Below, piece by piece: positions 1 through 12,620 of a stretch of DNA of 64,000 nucleotides; position 1 is the first letter of the stretch; the number at the start of each line of letters is the position of its first letter. The stretch is taken from the NCBI GenBank assembly GCA_963573385.1, contig CAUYLG010017796.1, forward strand, positions 45,007 to 109,006, written 5' to 3'. The stretch is from Cacajao melanocephalus. Its lineage: Eukaryota; Chordata; Mammalia; Primates; Pitheciidae. Under the pieces are notes generated by a model. It was given only the letters and a program-made list of their open reading frames with translations, ran no database searches and was not told where the DNA came from. The translations under genes were made by a program, and so were the position numbers.

Positions 1-3000
1 TTTATGGTAGAATGATTTATAATCATTTGGGTAAATACCTAGTAATTGAATTGCTTGGTTAAATGGTATTTCTGGTTCTAGATCCTTAAGGAATTGCCAC
101 ACTGTCTTCCACAATGGTTGAACTAATTTACACTCCCATTAACAGTGTAAAAGTGTTCTGATTTCCCCATTTCCTTTCCAGTATCTGTTATTTCTTGGCT
201 TTTAAATCATGGCCATTCTAACTGGCATGAGATGGTATCCTATTGTGATTTTGATTTGAATTTCTCTAATGACCAGTGATGATGAGCTTTTTTTCATATG
301 TTTGTTTGCCACATAAATGTCTTCTTTTGAGAAGTGTCTTTTCATATTCTTCACCCACTTTTTGATGGTTTTTTTTTCTTGTAAATTTGTTTAAATCATT
401 TGTAGATTCTGGATATTAGCCCTTAGTCAGATTGATATATTGCAAAAATGTTCTCCCATTCTGTAGGTTGCCTGTTCATGCTAGTGATAGTTTCCTTTGC
501 TGTGCAGAAGCTCTTTAGTTTAATTAGATCACATTTGTCAATTTTGCCTTTGGTGTCATTGCTTTGGGGGTTTTAGTTATGAAGTCTTTACCTATGCCTA
601 AGTCCTGAATGGTATTGCCTAGGTTTTATTCTAGGGTTTGATGGTTTTAGGTCTTATGTTTAAGTCTTTAATCAATCTTGAGTTAATTTCTGTATATGGT
701 GTAAGTAAGGGGTAGAGTTTCAGTTTTCTGCATATGGCTAGCCAGTTTTCCCAACATCCTTTACTAAATAGGGAATCTTTTCCCCATTGCTTGTTTTTGT
801 CATGTTTGTCAAAGATCAGATCATTGTAGATGTGTGATGTTATTTCTGAGGCCTCTGTTCTGTTCCATTGGTCTATATCTGTTTTGGTACCTGTACCTTG
901 CTGTTTTGGTTACTGTAGCCTAGTAGTATAGTTTAAAGTCAGGTAGTGTGATGCCTCCAGCTTTGTTCTTTTTGCTTAGGATTGTCTTGGCTATATGGGC
1001 TTTTTGTTCCATATGAAATTCAAAGTAGATTTTTTTAATTCTGTGAGGAAAGTCAATGGTAGCTTGATGGGAACAGCATTGTATCTATAAATTACTTTCA
1101 GCAGTATGGCCATTCCCATCTATGTGCATGGAATATTTTTCCATTTATTTGTGCCCTCTCTTATTTCCTTGCGAAGTGGCTTATAGTTCTCCTTGAAGAG
1201 GTCCTTCACATCCCTTTAAGTTGTAATCCTAGGTAATTTATTCTCTTTGTAGCAATTGTGACTGAGTTCACTCAAGATTGGCTCTCTGTTTATTATTGGT
1301 GTCTAGGAATGCTTATGATTCTTGCACATTGATTTTGTATTCTGAGACTTTGCTTAAGTTGCTTATCAGCTTAAAGAGATTTTCGGCTGAGTCGGTGGGG
1401 TTTTCTAAATATACAATCATGTCATTTGTAAACAGAGACAATTTGACTTCCTCTCTTCCTATTTGAACACCCTTTATTTCTTTCTCTTGTCTGATGGCCC
1501 TGGCCAGAACTTCCAATATTATGTCGAATAGGAGTGGTAAGAGAGGGCATCCTTGTCTTGTGCCCGTTTTCAAAGAGAATGCTTCCAGCTTTTGCCATTC
1601 AGTACGATATTGGCTGTGGGTTTGTCATAAATAGCTCTTATTATTTTGAGACATGTTCCACTAATACCTAGTTTATTGAGAGTTTTTAGTATGAAAGGGG
1701 TGTTGAATGAATTTTATCAAAGGCCTTTTCTGCTTCTATTCATTTAGTTGTGGTTTTTGTCATTGGTTCTGTGCATACGATGGATTACATTTATAGATTT
1801 GCACATGTTGAACCAGCCTTGCATCCTCGGGATGAAGCCTACTTGATTGTGACAGATAAGCTTTTTGATGTGCTGCTGGATTCAGTTTGCAGTGTTTTAT
1901 AGAGGATTTTCACATCAACGTTCATCAGGATTGTTGGCCTGGAATTTTCTTATTTTGTTGCGTCTCTGCCATGTTTTGGTGTCAGGATGATGCTGGCCTC
2001 CTAAAATAAGTTAGCGAGGAGTCCCTTTTTGTCTATTGTTCGGAATAGTTTCAGAAGGAATAGTACTGGCTCCTCCTTGTACCTCTGGTAGAATTTGGCT
2101 GTAAACCCATCCGGTCCTAGGCTTCTTTTGTTTTGTAGGCTAAAATTACTGCCTCAATTTCAGAACTTGTTATTGGTCTATTCAGGGATTTGACTTCTTC
2201 CTGTTTTAGTCTTGGGAGGGTGTACGTGTCCAGAAATTTATCCATTTTTTTCTAGATTTTCTAGTTTATTTGCATAAAGTATATATAGTATTCTCTGATG
2301 TTAGTTTTTATTTCTGTGGGAGTAGTGGCGATATCCCCTTTATCATTTTTTATTGTGTCTATTTAATTCTTCTCTCTTTTCTTTTATGTTAGTCTGTCTA
2401 GTGATCCATTTTGTTACTCTTATCAAAAAACCAGCTCTTGGATTCATTGATTTTTTGAAGGGTTTTTTTGTGTTGCCTTCAGTTCTGCTCTGATCTTCAT
2501 TATTTCTTGTCATTTGCTAGCTTTTGAATTTGCTTGCTCTTGCTCCTCTAGTTCTTTATTGTTAGGGTGTCAATTTTAGACCTTTCTGCTTTCTCCTGTG
2601 GGCATTTAGTGCTATAAATTTCCCTCTAAACACTGCTTTAGCTGTGTCCCAGAGATTCAGGTATGTTTTGTCTTCATTCTCATTGGTTTCAAAGAACGTA
2701 TTTATTTTTGCCTTAATTTTGTTATTTACCCACTAGTCATTCAGGAGCAGGTTGTTCAGTTTCCATGTAGTTGTGTGATTTTGAGTGAGTTTCTTAATCC
2801 TGTGTTCTAATTTGATTGCACTGTGTTCTGAGAGACTGTCATTATTTCCTTTCTTTTGTATTTGCTGAGGAGTGTTTTACTTCCAATTGCATAGTCAATT
2901 TTAGAATAAGTGTGATGTGGTGCTGAGAAGAATGTATGTTCTGTTGATTTTGGGGTGGAGAGTTCTGTAGATGGCTGTTAGGTCCACTTGGTCCAGAGCT

Positions 3001-3567
3001 GAATTCAAGTCCTGAACAACTTTGTTAATTTTATGTCTTATTGATCTATTTAATATTGACAGAGGGGTGTTAAAGTCTCCAACTATTATTGTGTGAGAGT
3101 CTAAGTCTCTTTGTAGGTCTCTAAGAACTTACGTTATGAATCTGGGTGCTCCTGTATTGGATGCATATATATTTAGGGTAGTTAGCTCCTCTAACTACAT
3201 ATATATTTATATATATATATATATAACTACATATATATTTAGAGTAGTTAGCTGCATTGATGTCTTTACCATTATGTAATGGCCTTCTTTGTCTTTTTTG
3301 ATCCTTGATGGTGTAAAGTCTGTTTTATCAGAGACCGAGACTGCAACGTCTCCCCTTTTCTTCATTTTCCATTTGCTTGGTAAATATTCCTCCATCCTTT
3401 TAATTTGAGCCCATTTGTGTCTTTGCACATGAGATGTGTTGCCTGAATACAGCACACCAGTGGGTCTTGACTCTTTATCCAATTTTCCAGTCTGTCACTT
3501 TTAATTGTGGCATTTAGCCCTTTCCATTTAAAGTTAATATTGTTATGTGTGAATTTGATCCTGTCAT
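1..3567 (-). pseudogene. L1 ORF2 (endonuclease-reverse transcriptase), broken
   Basis: ORF2 encodes an endonuclease followed by a reverse transcriptase for target-primed retrotransposition. The likely start codon is on the minus strand at 3567-3565, just after the ORF1-ORF2 spacer. The longest RT piece is 1313-1573, which contains the TRQGCPL motif and then the catalytic loop. In this copy the usual FADD reads F-T-N-D (codons 1432 to 1421), so the first catalytic aspartate is now asparagine. Another open piece, 3207-3482, is endonuclease-region sequence read through an AT-rich expansion. Stops and frameshifts occur throughout; the protein cannot be made. Confidence 0.88.
3163..3250. repeat. 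AT-rich expansion with duplicated L1 segment
   Basis: Within ORF2 a short piece reading catatatatttag..gtagttagct occurs at about 3163-3187 and again at about 3229-3252, separated by a run of alternating TA. A typical L1 has only one copy here. The duplication adds roughly 60 bases and helps destroy the frame. The other long L1 in the window (13823-21174) is expanded at the equivalent place. Confidence 0.7.
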
Positions 3568-3654
3568 TATGATGCTAGCTGATTATTTTGCCCATTAGTT
3601 GATGTAGTTTCTTCATAGTGTTGACTGTCTTCACAATTTGGTATGGTTTTGCAG

Positions 3655-4634
3655 TGGTTTTTCCTTTCCATATTTAGTGCTTCCTTCAGGAGTTCTTGTA
3701 AGGGAGGCCTGATGGTGACAAATCTCTCAGCATTTTCTTGTCTGTAAAGGATTTTCTTTCTCCTTCACTTGTGAAGCTTAGTTTGGCTGGATATGAAATT
3801 CTGGGTTGAAAATTCTATTTTTTTAAGAGTGTTGAATATTGGCCCCACTCTCTTCTGGCTTGTAGGGTTTCTGCAGAGAAATACACTGTTAGTCTGATGG
3901 GCTTCCCTTTGTGGGTAACCTGACCTTTATCTCTGGCTGCCCTTAATATTTTTTCTTTCATTTCAGCCTTGGTGAATCTCATGATTACGTGTCTTGGTGT
4001 TGCTCTTCTCAAGGAGTCTGCTTGTGGTGTTCTCTGAATTTGAATGTTGGTCTGTCTTGCTAGGTTAGGAAAGTATCCTGGATAATATCCTGAAGAGTAT
4101 TTTCCAACTTGTTTCCATTTTTTCCATCAGTTTCAGGTACACCAATCAAACATAGGTTTGGTCTTTTCACATACTCCCATATTCCTTGGAGGCTTTGTTT
4201 GATCTTTTTCATTTTATTTCCTCTAATCTTGTCTTCACCCTTTATTTCATTGAGTTGATCTTCAGTCTCTGATATCCTTTCTTCCACTTGATTGACTCAG
4301 CTATTGATACTTGTGTATGCTTCACAAAGTTCTTGTGCAGTGTTTTTCACCTCCATCAGGTCATTTATGTTCTTCTCTAAACTGGTTATTCTGGTTAGCA
4401 ATTCCTCTAACCTATTTTCAGTGTTCTTAGCTTCCTTGCATTGGATTAGAGCATGCTCCTTTAGCTCTGAGCAGTTTGTGATTTCCCATCTTCTAAACCC
4501 AACTTCTGTCAATTAGCCAAACTCATTCTCTGTCCAGTTTTGTTCCCTTGCTGGCAAGGGGTGTGATCCTTCAGAGAAGAAAAGGTATTCTGTTTTTTGG
4601 AATTTTCAGCCTTTTTGTGCTGGTTTTTCCTCAT
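3655..4634 (-). pseudogene. L1 ORF1 (RNA-binding chaperone), broken
   Basis: ORF1p is the trimeric RNA-binding protein of L1. On the minus strand a start codon is at 4634-4632, followed by a lysine-rich N-terminus. Open pieces are 4297-4512 (coiled coil with leucine heptads, including NRLEELLTRITSLEKNI), 4060-4287 (end of coiled coil into the RRM, with KRPNLCLIGVPE), and 3815-4012 (C-terminal domain, with TPRHVIMRFTKAEMKEKIL). They lie in the right order but are separated by stops and shifts. Confidence 0.87.
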
Positions 4635-5236
4635 GTTCATGGATGTGTATACCTTTGGTCTTTGATGTTAATCACCTTTGGATGGGATTTTTGTGGGGAC
4701 ACCCTTTTTGTTGATGTTGATGTTATTCCTTCTTGCTTGTTAGTTTTCCTTCTAATAGGCCCTTCTGCTGCAGGTCTGCTGGAGTTTGCTGGAGGTCTAC
4801 TCCAGACCCTGTTTGCCTGGGTATCGCCAGTGGAGGCTGCAGAACAGCAAAGATTGCTACTTCTTCCTTTTTCTGGAAGCTTTGTCCCAGAAGGGCACAT
4901 GCCAGATGTCAGCTGGAGCTCTCCTGTATGAGGTGTCTGTTGATCCTTGCTGGGAGGTGTCTCCCAGTCAGGAGGCACAGGAATCAGGAACTCACTTGAG
5001 GAGGCAGTCTATCCTTTACAGAGCTTGAGTTCTGTGCTAGGAGAGCTGCTGCTCTCTTCAGAGCTGGCAGGCAGGAACATTTAAGTCTTCTGAAGCTGCA
5101 CCCACAGCCATCCCTTTCCTGAGGTGCTCTGCCAGAGGGAGATAGGAATTTACCTATAAGCCCCTGACTGGGGCTGCTGCCTTTCTTTCAGAGATGCCCT
5201 GCGTAGAGAGGAGGAATCTAGAGTGGCAGTCTGAAG
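4635..5236 (-). promoter_or_regulatory. L1 5' UTR remnant (internal promoter region)
   Basis: GC-richer sequence upstream of ORF1 in the minus orientation matches the downstream part of a primate L1 5' UTR. The first few hundred bases, including the YY1 site that positions the sense start, are missing because the element stops near 5236. Long open frames seen on either strand here (for example 4548-4931) are by-products of the GC-rich UTR, not genes. Confidence 0.75.
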
Positions 5237-5683
5237 CTGTTATTTCTTATGATACTAATGCCTGCCACTGGAATAGGTTCAGAAGGACCTGCCTAAGGCT
5301 ATTTTATAGTTAACATTATTTTATAAGTAGAATGTGTACACTTTAAAATAATGATAAAATGTGTAGTATACTAAATACACAAACCATTACCATAGTTGTT
5401 TATTACTATTATCAAGTATTATGTACTTTTCATAATTGTATATGCTCTCGGTTTATACTCTTGGCAGCACAGTAGGTTTGTTTACACCAACATTACCACA
5501 AACAGATAAGTACTCTGCCACAATGGCTCAATATCACTACGGGACAGGAATTTTTCAGCTCCATCATAATCTCATGGGATCATCATCTTATATGTGATCA
5601 ATCGTTGACCAAAACATTGTTATGTAGCTCATAACTATTTATAGATATAGATATCAATAAGAAACCTACCTATCAATTTATCT

Positions 5684-5684
<1 letters not shown>
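5237..5684. other. Unique AT-rich DNA, nothing recognised
   Basis: No repeat family, open frame or RNA gene is apparent between the L1 5' boundary and the TATC repeat. Confidence 0.5.

Positions 5685-5728
<44 letters not shown>
5685..5728. repeat. (TATC)11 tetranucleotide microsatellite
   Basis: Eleven uninterrupted TATC units, preceded by related GATA/TATC sequence from about 5640. Perfect tetranucleotide arrays of this length are usually length-polymorphic in primates. Confidence 0.97.
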
Positions 5729-5729
<1 letters not shown>

Positions 5730-5844
5730 GTCAGCTTATCTGCTAGATACATTGCTGGCTGTGTAATTGCTTGGCAAATGGTATTCACATTTTGAATATT
5801 AGAAACAAGTTCCAAATTGTCCTTAACACACTTCTATATGCCTA

Positions 5845-6830
5845 CTATAATGACTAATTTTTTAAAAAGTCAACTGGCAATACTAATTGCTGATGAAGAT
5901 GCATAGAAACAGAAACTCTAATGTATTGCTGGTGGGAATGCAAAATGGCATAGTCACTTTGGAAGACAAATTGGCATTTTCTTACAAAGCTAAACATGAT
6001 CTCACCATTTGCTACAATTGTTCTTTTAGGCGCTTATCCAGCTAATTTGAAACCTTACAAACTTATGTCCACAAAAACACCCATACGTGAAGGTTTATAG
6101 TGTCTTTATTTATAAAGAGGTATTTTAACAGGTGAATATATACATAAACTCTGTCACAAAATGTAAAAAGAAATGAGCTATCAATAAACTGTGCCACAAA
6201 AGATAAAAAGAAATGAGCTATCAGGCCACAAAAAGGCATGGTTGAATCTTAAATGCATATTGCTAAGTAGAAAAGGTTACATACTGTTTAATTCCAGTTA
6301 CATGGAATCCTGAAAAAGGCAAACTTCAAAAGAATACAAAATACAAAGAATGCCAAATAATCTTAAATAATTCATAATATATAGATACTTTCCTATCAAG
6401 GAAGTGGAGCATAACTCCCAACTCATTAAGAGTGGGCTGTACATAGTAACTTCTTTCCAAAGGGTGCAGTATGAAACTAGGGAGAAAAACAGTGACTTAA
6501 CAATCTGACAGATCAGAAACCTGACAGGTCAACATCAACAGTAATGTTATGCTGATAGTGTGTATCCTTGAAATGATGTGTTGGAAATGGCACTTTACCT
6601 CTGTCATCCTCCTCCTAACACCAGTCTAATCATGGGAGAAACATAAGACAAATCTACTTTGAGAAACATTCTGTAATATATACCAGACCAGTACTGTTCA
6701 AAACTCTTACAGCCATCAAAAACAAGGAAAGTCTGTGAAAGTGTAACATCCAAGAGGAGCCTAAGGAGATATAATAATTAAATGTCATGTATCCTAGGTG
6801 GAATTCTGGAACAGAAAAAGTATATTAGGT
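5845..6830 (+). mobile_element. Ancient LINE-1 (L1M) 3' end, plus strand
   Basis: The segment starts with decayed sequence of the L1 ORF2 C-terminal region (around 5935, gctggtgggaatgcaaaatg) and continues into a 3' UTR like that of old L1MC/L1ME elements, including caaggaaagtctg near 6723. It is highly diverged, has no tail and no open frame. An internal 40-base tandem duplication lies at 6144-6223. The exact limits are uncertain by about 50 bases. Confidence 0.75.
6144..6223. repeat. 40-bp tandem duplication (two copies)
   Basis: Bases 6144-6183 and 6184-6223 are adjacent copies that differ at about four of 40 positions. The duplication lies inside the old L1M 3' UTR. Confidence 0.85.
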
Positions 6831-7259
6831 AAAGCTACATTGTTGGCAAGTTGGAACATTTTGTCAATTCATGAATTCACTATTTTGAATATTGAACCCT
6901 CAGTAAAGACATTTTCAGGAAATTGATTTTCAGCAAAACAGCCATTGGGTATATTGATCAGCTATAATTCTGGAAGTTCTGGTTTTCCCTGAGGTTTATC
7001 ATTAATATCATAGTGAAAAGCTATTTTTTATTCATCAATAGCCGAAAGACTTAATAGCATTTGAAACTTGAGAATGTTAGAAATAAATGCAGCAACTGAA
7101 AAGCTCATGGCATATTGTGACTTAGATTTGAAGATATATCCAAGTTTTCAAAAAACACTGTTTTCAATAATATAGCATTTGACTATATAATCCATATTCT
7201 CTTAACATTTATATATTGAAAATTTTTTAAACTCTAAACTTGAACTGCATATGAACCTA
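6831..7259. other. Unique AT-rich DNA
   Basis: No repeat or gene recognised. Confidence 0.45.
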
Positions 7260-7445
7260 ATATTCAAGAGCTCTTTTGAACCTAACAACAATTCTATCAT
7301 GGAGCGATGGCTGTGAATTCTCCTTAGGTTAAACATAATAAAATTGACTTTAGTGATTTAAATAATTCACCCAAAGCTCTTATTGTCAGTGGCAGCAGTG
7401 GAATTTCAACCTGGGTCCTAAGTCTAGCTGTCTGGAGAATTTCTC
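7260..7445 (-). mobile_element. MIR SINE, minus strand, diverged
   Basis: The order of pieces fits the reverse complement of the MIR core: a poorly kept left part, then sequence like ttcacccaaagctc, then ggaatttcaacctgggtcct and a tctagctgtctgg-type end. It is old and heavily mutated. Confidence 0.6.
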
Positions 7446-7679
7446 ATGATTCATATGCCCTTGTATTATTTATTATTCTAAATAACATCATTACAGTAAA
7501 GCATGTTTTATAATTTATTTTAAACAAAACTTTGAAATGTTTGCTTATTGTGAAAGTATCATACATACAGAAAAATTGTGTAGAAAAATAATAGAAAAGC
7601 TCATATGATCCCATAACAGAACTTTTTAGAAAAATGAGATTGCATTTTGCTTAACTAAAAACTTGTTCAATTTAATTAT

Positions 7680-8060
7680 TTCATATTTCTATTTATATTT
7701 CTACCACTTGTTAGTATTACTATTTTCCAAGTTTGTATGGATGGATTCATATTCTGTGTATTCTTCTATGACTTGTAGTTCAGGAAATATAAACTTTTGA
7801 GATTTATCCATGTTAATGTGTATAATGTAGGTCATTACTTTTCACAGATGTGTAGTTTTCTTTGACATGAATATACCGTAATTTTAATTTTTCTCTTTTC
7901 ATTGTAAATGTGTTTTGCAGTTGTTGTCAGTTTGGGATTTAAAAATTTTCTGTGGTTACTTGCCTGTTTATCTATCATGAACTGTGGACATTCTTGTGCA
8001 TGCAATGGAGTATACATGTGCAAGATATTTTTAGAAGTTCTGGAGTGACATTTGAAGAAT
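7680..8060 (-). mobile_element. Ancient L1M fragment, minus strand
   Basis: Phrases such as gagatttatccatgttaatg (7800) and ctgtggacattcttgtgcat (7982) are diverged forms of the reverse-complement L1 3' ORF2/3' UTR boundary. No open frame is meaningful; those of 60-80 codons here are chance. Confidence 0.6.
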
Positions 8061-9984
8061 ATGCTCAGAGCTTTCACTACAGACCACAGAAATCAATAAT
8101 AGCATTTATAAATGTAACTAAACAAGTTCTTATATGAGGTCCATATGAGTAAGTACTAGATGAGAGAATTGTAACAATCCTGTAACAGAAGATGCAGTAT
8201 TGTTGAAGCAAGTCCCTCGCTTGATTTTTCTGCACTCATCAATGACACAGGGTATAGAGCTAAGAAAGAATTTGATTTTCCTGGAGAGACAGTGTGTGTG
8301 TGCATATCCTTCTTTACTAGCATTTGGCTTCTTCATATCTTCTTGAAGAAGACTCTACTGTGCTCTACTTTAATTTTTTATGTCAATATTTTGGATCCTT
8401 TAGAATAAAACCTACATTTTAAATTTTGCTTGCAATAGCAAGAATATGAGCAATAATCATCTTTCCCACTGGCAATAATGTATTTTTGGTAAATTTTAAA
8501 AATTGAACCATAGGGAGCTATTCTTTCAAGGTCATTAAAAATGGAAGCTTGTGGCTATTTCTGTCATGGAAGAGTAATAACCACTATAATCTTATCCCAC
8601 TTGAGAAATGAGTAATTCTTTATTTCATTACATTCCCAACCAGAATATCTGATCCATCAGTAATTACTCACATATTTTTTGGCTCATATAATTTCTATAA
8701 CTGAAAAAAAGATCTAAATATATATTTTATTTACAAGATAGGTTTTGGTGCAGTAATATTCTAGCACCAATAGTACTTTCAACAGGTTGGTCTCTGAAAT
8801 ATCAATACACATAAAATGGCCTCAAACAAAGTAATGTGGCAAAGCCATGACAGCTGGCCCTCTGAGTATTATCAAAATACCAGACTTTTGCTATGAGATA
8901 TTCAAGGACAGTGTAAATCCCGTATAGTAGAAAAAAATGATGCATTACTATAAATATACATAATCTGTAATACTTCTTCATAAGAAGATATGTGAATATT
9001 TATGCATCCTGATGAATTTTCAGGAGTACACACATGGCCAGAACAATATCTGAATACTTTAGTGGAACAACATTTTATCTGCCTTTTTGGCCAGAGAAAA
9101 GTAGTTTATAACATGTAAACAGTGCAACCCATTCTATGGGAATTTTGTAGTGATTCTTAGATTTAGGAAACTAAGATTCTGTACTTCAAAGATCTTAAAA
9201 TGAAGTAGGAAGATGAGTCATGTACACGTAAAACACATATTAAATATGAGAAATAATTAAACTAATAAATCAAATGCATCTTTCTGATTTGGTTTTTTGA
9301 AAAACTTGAAATACAGAAAATGTACTCTGACTTGATACATTCAGAATCCTCATCATTTTAGATTTCTTGCTCTAATAATACATTTATATTTCTAAATCAC
9401 CAAGTGGGCAGATCAACAAATTTATCAGAGTAAACTTATAATTCCATTCTCCAGAGAGCTCTTCAACCAAGGTGCAGACTACTTGTTACCACCAATAATT
9501 CCTCCTTCCCTTCATCAGGAATAACCCCTGGACATAGGATAGGAGTTAGAAGACTTAAAGAAGGATCTTTAGGGAGATAGAAGACTAGGGCTTCACACAG
9601 AGAAGTAGGAATGTCATCAGAATCCACTGGAATAAATGTTCACCTATGATTAAACTATACTATTTATTTTTGAAGGAAGATAAGTAATAAGTATTCTTTC
9701 CTTTAAAGATATCCAATCTAAAGGAATCAGGGTAGTGTGATGGAATAAGAACTGTATTACAAGTCAAAAGGAAAACTTTGTAGACCTTGAATTTTACTCA
9801 CTACTGGCTCTCTTAGTTGCCTTATCAATTAAATTGAAATTAAAATGTGTACCCAAGTAGGTAGTTTTTAATGTTAAGGAAAGATCTGTGGATATAAATG
9901 CCTTATATGCTACCTGAAGTAAAATGTACACTAATACCTATGGTACATGCAATTAATATACTCTTTATACAGTTATAAAAATAG
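8061..9984. other. Unique DNA, no gene recognised
   Basis: About 1.9 kb of AT-rich sequence without recognisable repeats, RNA genes or coding frames. Open frames on both strands are under 70 codons and show no domain or codon-like pattern. Confidence 0.5.
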
Positions 9985-10255
9985 TCTTAACAAAATATTT
10001 ATTATAACATGGAGATATGCTTGCAATATAGCATATTAAGAAAGAATATTATCAAAATCTGGATATATACCTTAAATAGACCATAAATACATGAAGTGTA
10101 TTGAAAGAGCATGCATTGAAACAAAAAGAAAAACACATATCCAAAACATTAGTAAAAATTGTTTTTGTGTGATGAGGCTGCGGATGACCTTTTTTCTTTC
10201 ACATTTCTGTATTTTCCAAATGCTCTATACCAAATAAAAGTTTCAATTTTTTTCG
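9985..10255 (+). repeat. Possible ancient interspersed repeat, unclassified
   Basis: The stretch ending tctgtattttccaaatgctc (10207) resembles the terminal part of a dispersed old mammalian repeat that I have seen in many places but cannot name with confidence. There is no terminal inverted repeat or tail to define it. Confidence 0.3.
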
Positions 10256-11930
10256 ATGAAAAAATAAATATTATTATAATTTTAGTTACATACTTTATTT
10301 CTCCAACAAACTTGTTTCCTGAGGAAAAGAGTTGTGTAATTTAGTCCTTTGAATCATAACATATCAATATATCTAAATTAAGGGTCAAATACAAATTTTT
10401 CAGCTGGCAGACGATTGATAGGTTTTTCTCTCTCAGTACTTTCTAGAACATCGAAAAGGGAAAAATATGACTCAATCTGTTTTGTTTCTAATTCACATCT
10501 GAAAGCTCCCATACATCTACCAAGTTATAAGGCTAAAATCTAGGCTGTCGTAAACTGTTTTGAAAGGAATATTATTTTTTTAAAGGAAGAGTCAGTTTGT
10601 TAAAGCTATGTGAATAATGTAGCATGTGCAAAATTTGGCATCAGCTCATATTCTGATAGCGCCAGACACCAAGAGAAAAGCCTTTCTTGTCTCTTCCTCA
10701 CTCCGAGGAAGAAATATCATCTTCTTTTACTGCAGAATTAAAAGCTGAGGTGAAAAAGAACTGGTTGACTATTTCTACTGAAATATCTGTTCCAACACCA
10801 CAGTTGATAGTAGTACATAGTCTGAGAGCCTTCAATACTCAGTCCCATCTGTTAAAATGGCACAGTGCCTAAACGCCAGATGGTATACTGGCTTCACAGG
10901 GACAGAGGCGCCAGAAAGAGGGCTTTAGAAGACATTTTTAATACCACCCCCTTGGGCTTCCTGCCTTGGTAACAACTCACCCATGCTGGCGACCCTGTCA
11001 CAGCTCACATTGCTTCCATAATATCTAGAAATAAGAGGTTCCAAACGCTTACTAAGTCACTTTCTTCAGCTGCCTACTGGTTTCTGATCTTTTAAAAGTT
11101 GAAAAAGAATACCAAAGTGGAAAAAAGAAAGGCCAAGGGTGGCTAACATTTAAAGTTTCCAATACCCACACCCTGTATCTGAGGGTGAGTAGGATTATAT
11201 GATGTGTTGAACCCTATTATGTAAGGGTGAAGTAAGTAGACACTGGTTGAGCAATTTACCCATTTTCAATGAGAAGAGAGCAGTTCTGTTACATGGAAGA
11301 ATGAGTTTATACGGTCCACGCAACCTAAAGACAAAAAGTGCTCTAGCTATCAAAAAATAAAACACTCCCTCATTTAGTTAATGAAAAATGGTAATTTAAA
11401 AATACATTTACAAATAGCTTAACTATTTCTCAAAACTGTCTGGCTAGATAATTACAATGATCATAGACTTTCTGAGAGATAATTTTCAAAAAAAGCAAAC
11501 ACAAAGTTATACAAATACAGAATGAAGATGTATCACTGATTTGTTAACTCAATTATGTAATCGGTAGGATGGCAAAGTTGGTTCAAAGACTATTTCAGGA
11601 ACCAGTTATGTGGACATTTAAAATATGAATATGTTGTCGAGGTAAATTTCAAAGCTTATTCAGGTCCATCAGGCCAATAATTCCACAATCTTTGGGGTGG
11701 ATTTTTATGGGAAAAAATTCTCCAAGTTAATATGTAGCTTCAGAAATTCTGTATTCTAATCAAGCAGTAAATAGCAAAGCCAAACACAGGTACATTCTCA
11801 AAGAGAATTAACAATCCTGGATGAGCCTAGTAGCAAAATGCTCCAGAGTATCAGTGAATGACAATGCTGAACTCTCTTTTGTCTTATCTCCAAGTCTTGA
11901 CTACTTTTTCTTGACTACATCAGAATAAAA
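10256..11930. other. Unique DNA with a slightly GC-richer block at 10640-11050
   Basis: No repeat recognised. The 10640-11050 part has a more balanced base composition than its surroundings. A 61-codon open frame at 10687-10872 lacks any recognisable domain and is probably chance. A conserved regulatory element is possible but nothing in the sequence shows one. Confidence 0.4.
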
Positions 11931-11960
11931 TCTCTCTCTCTCTCTCTCTCTCTCTCAATC

Positions 11961-12003
<43 letters not shown>
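11931..12003. repeat. (TC)13 and (TG)20 compound microsatellite
   Basis: Thirteen TC units at 11931-11956, a short spacer, then about 20 perfect TG units from 11963. Both runs are perfect and likely polymorphic; the TG run can adopt Z-DNA. Confidence 0.97.
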
Positions 12004-12005
<2 letters not shown>

Positions 12006-12480
12006 CTGTAAAGAGGTTGATTTGGAAAATCCTAGGAATTTTATTTAGCTGTAATAGCAATAAGATGTGTTTCCACTCCCCTGGGTTTAAATTGTCTTTC
12101 TAGCAAGTAATGTCTCTTTCTATTCCCATGCCATCCACCCTCACTAAGAAGGTCAGTGTTATTTTCTGATTTAAAAAAAAATTAGTCCTTTTACCCTAGG
12201 ATCTTAATGACATTTTTGCCCCAAGTGTTTAGCTATTTTCATCAGACATTATTCCAAGCTAATTTAAACATTTTCTTATGTAATTGGTAAATAAATACAA
12301 CACTTAAACATAAAATAGAAATTTGCTGACTGCATTCAGCGCACACATTTGTCTTTCTCCGCCAACTACTCTACTCATTATCTCACTCCAAGATCAAGTG
12401 GGGTTTAGAAGGTATCTTAAGCCCTGTGTCTGTTATATGAGTCTCAGGCCTAAATAAATCTGCCCTCTGCATTCTTAAAT
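12004..12480. other. Unique DNA
   Basis: No repeat, gene or RNA recognised. Confidence 0.45.
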
Positions 12481-12620
12481 ATCTATATATGTTCATGTGT
12501 GTGTGTGCCACTAAATACACAAATATGTATATATACTTATGTACACACACCACACATATATACGCATACATAAAAACATATACATACACATGTAAATATG
12601 TATATATAAATATGTATATG
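12481..12620. repeat. TA/CA/TG-rich simple repeat
   Basis: Imperfect alternating purine-pyrimidine sequence with acacacac and tatgtatat blocks, running up to the 5' edge of the Alu. Open frames rich in Tyr, Ile, Thr and His through this tract are artefacts of the repeat. Confidence 0.85.

Larger units (their letters stand above)
1..5236 (-). mobile_element. LINE-1 element, minus strand, 5' end shortened, 3' end beyond window
   Basis: Read on the minus strand this is a LINE-1 retrotransposon: part of the 5' UTR (about 4635-5236), ORF1 (about 3655-4634), and most of ORF2 (from about 3567 down to base 1). The 3' end of ORF2, the 3' UTR and the tail lie before the window. The 5' boundary is near 5236, where L1 5' UTR-like sequence stops. 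Both reading frames are broken by stops and frameshifts, so the copy is dead. Its ORF1 and 5' UTR look like primate-specific L1P; the exact subfamily was not determined. Confidence 0.93.

Noticed and set aside
4548..5028. Overlapping frames of 80-127 codons on both strands
   Set aside because: They lie in the L1 5' UTR, whose GC-rich sequence has chance open frames.
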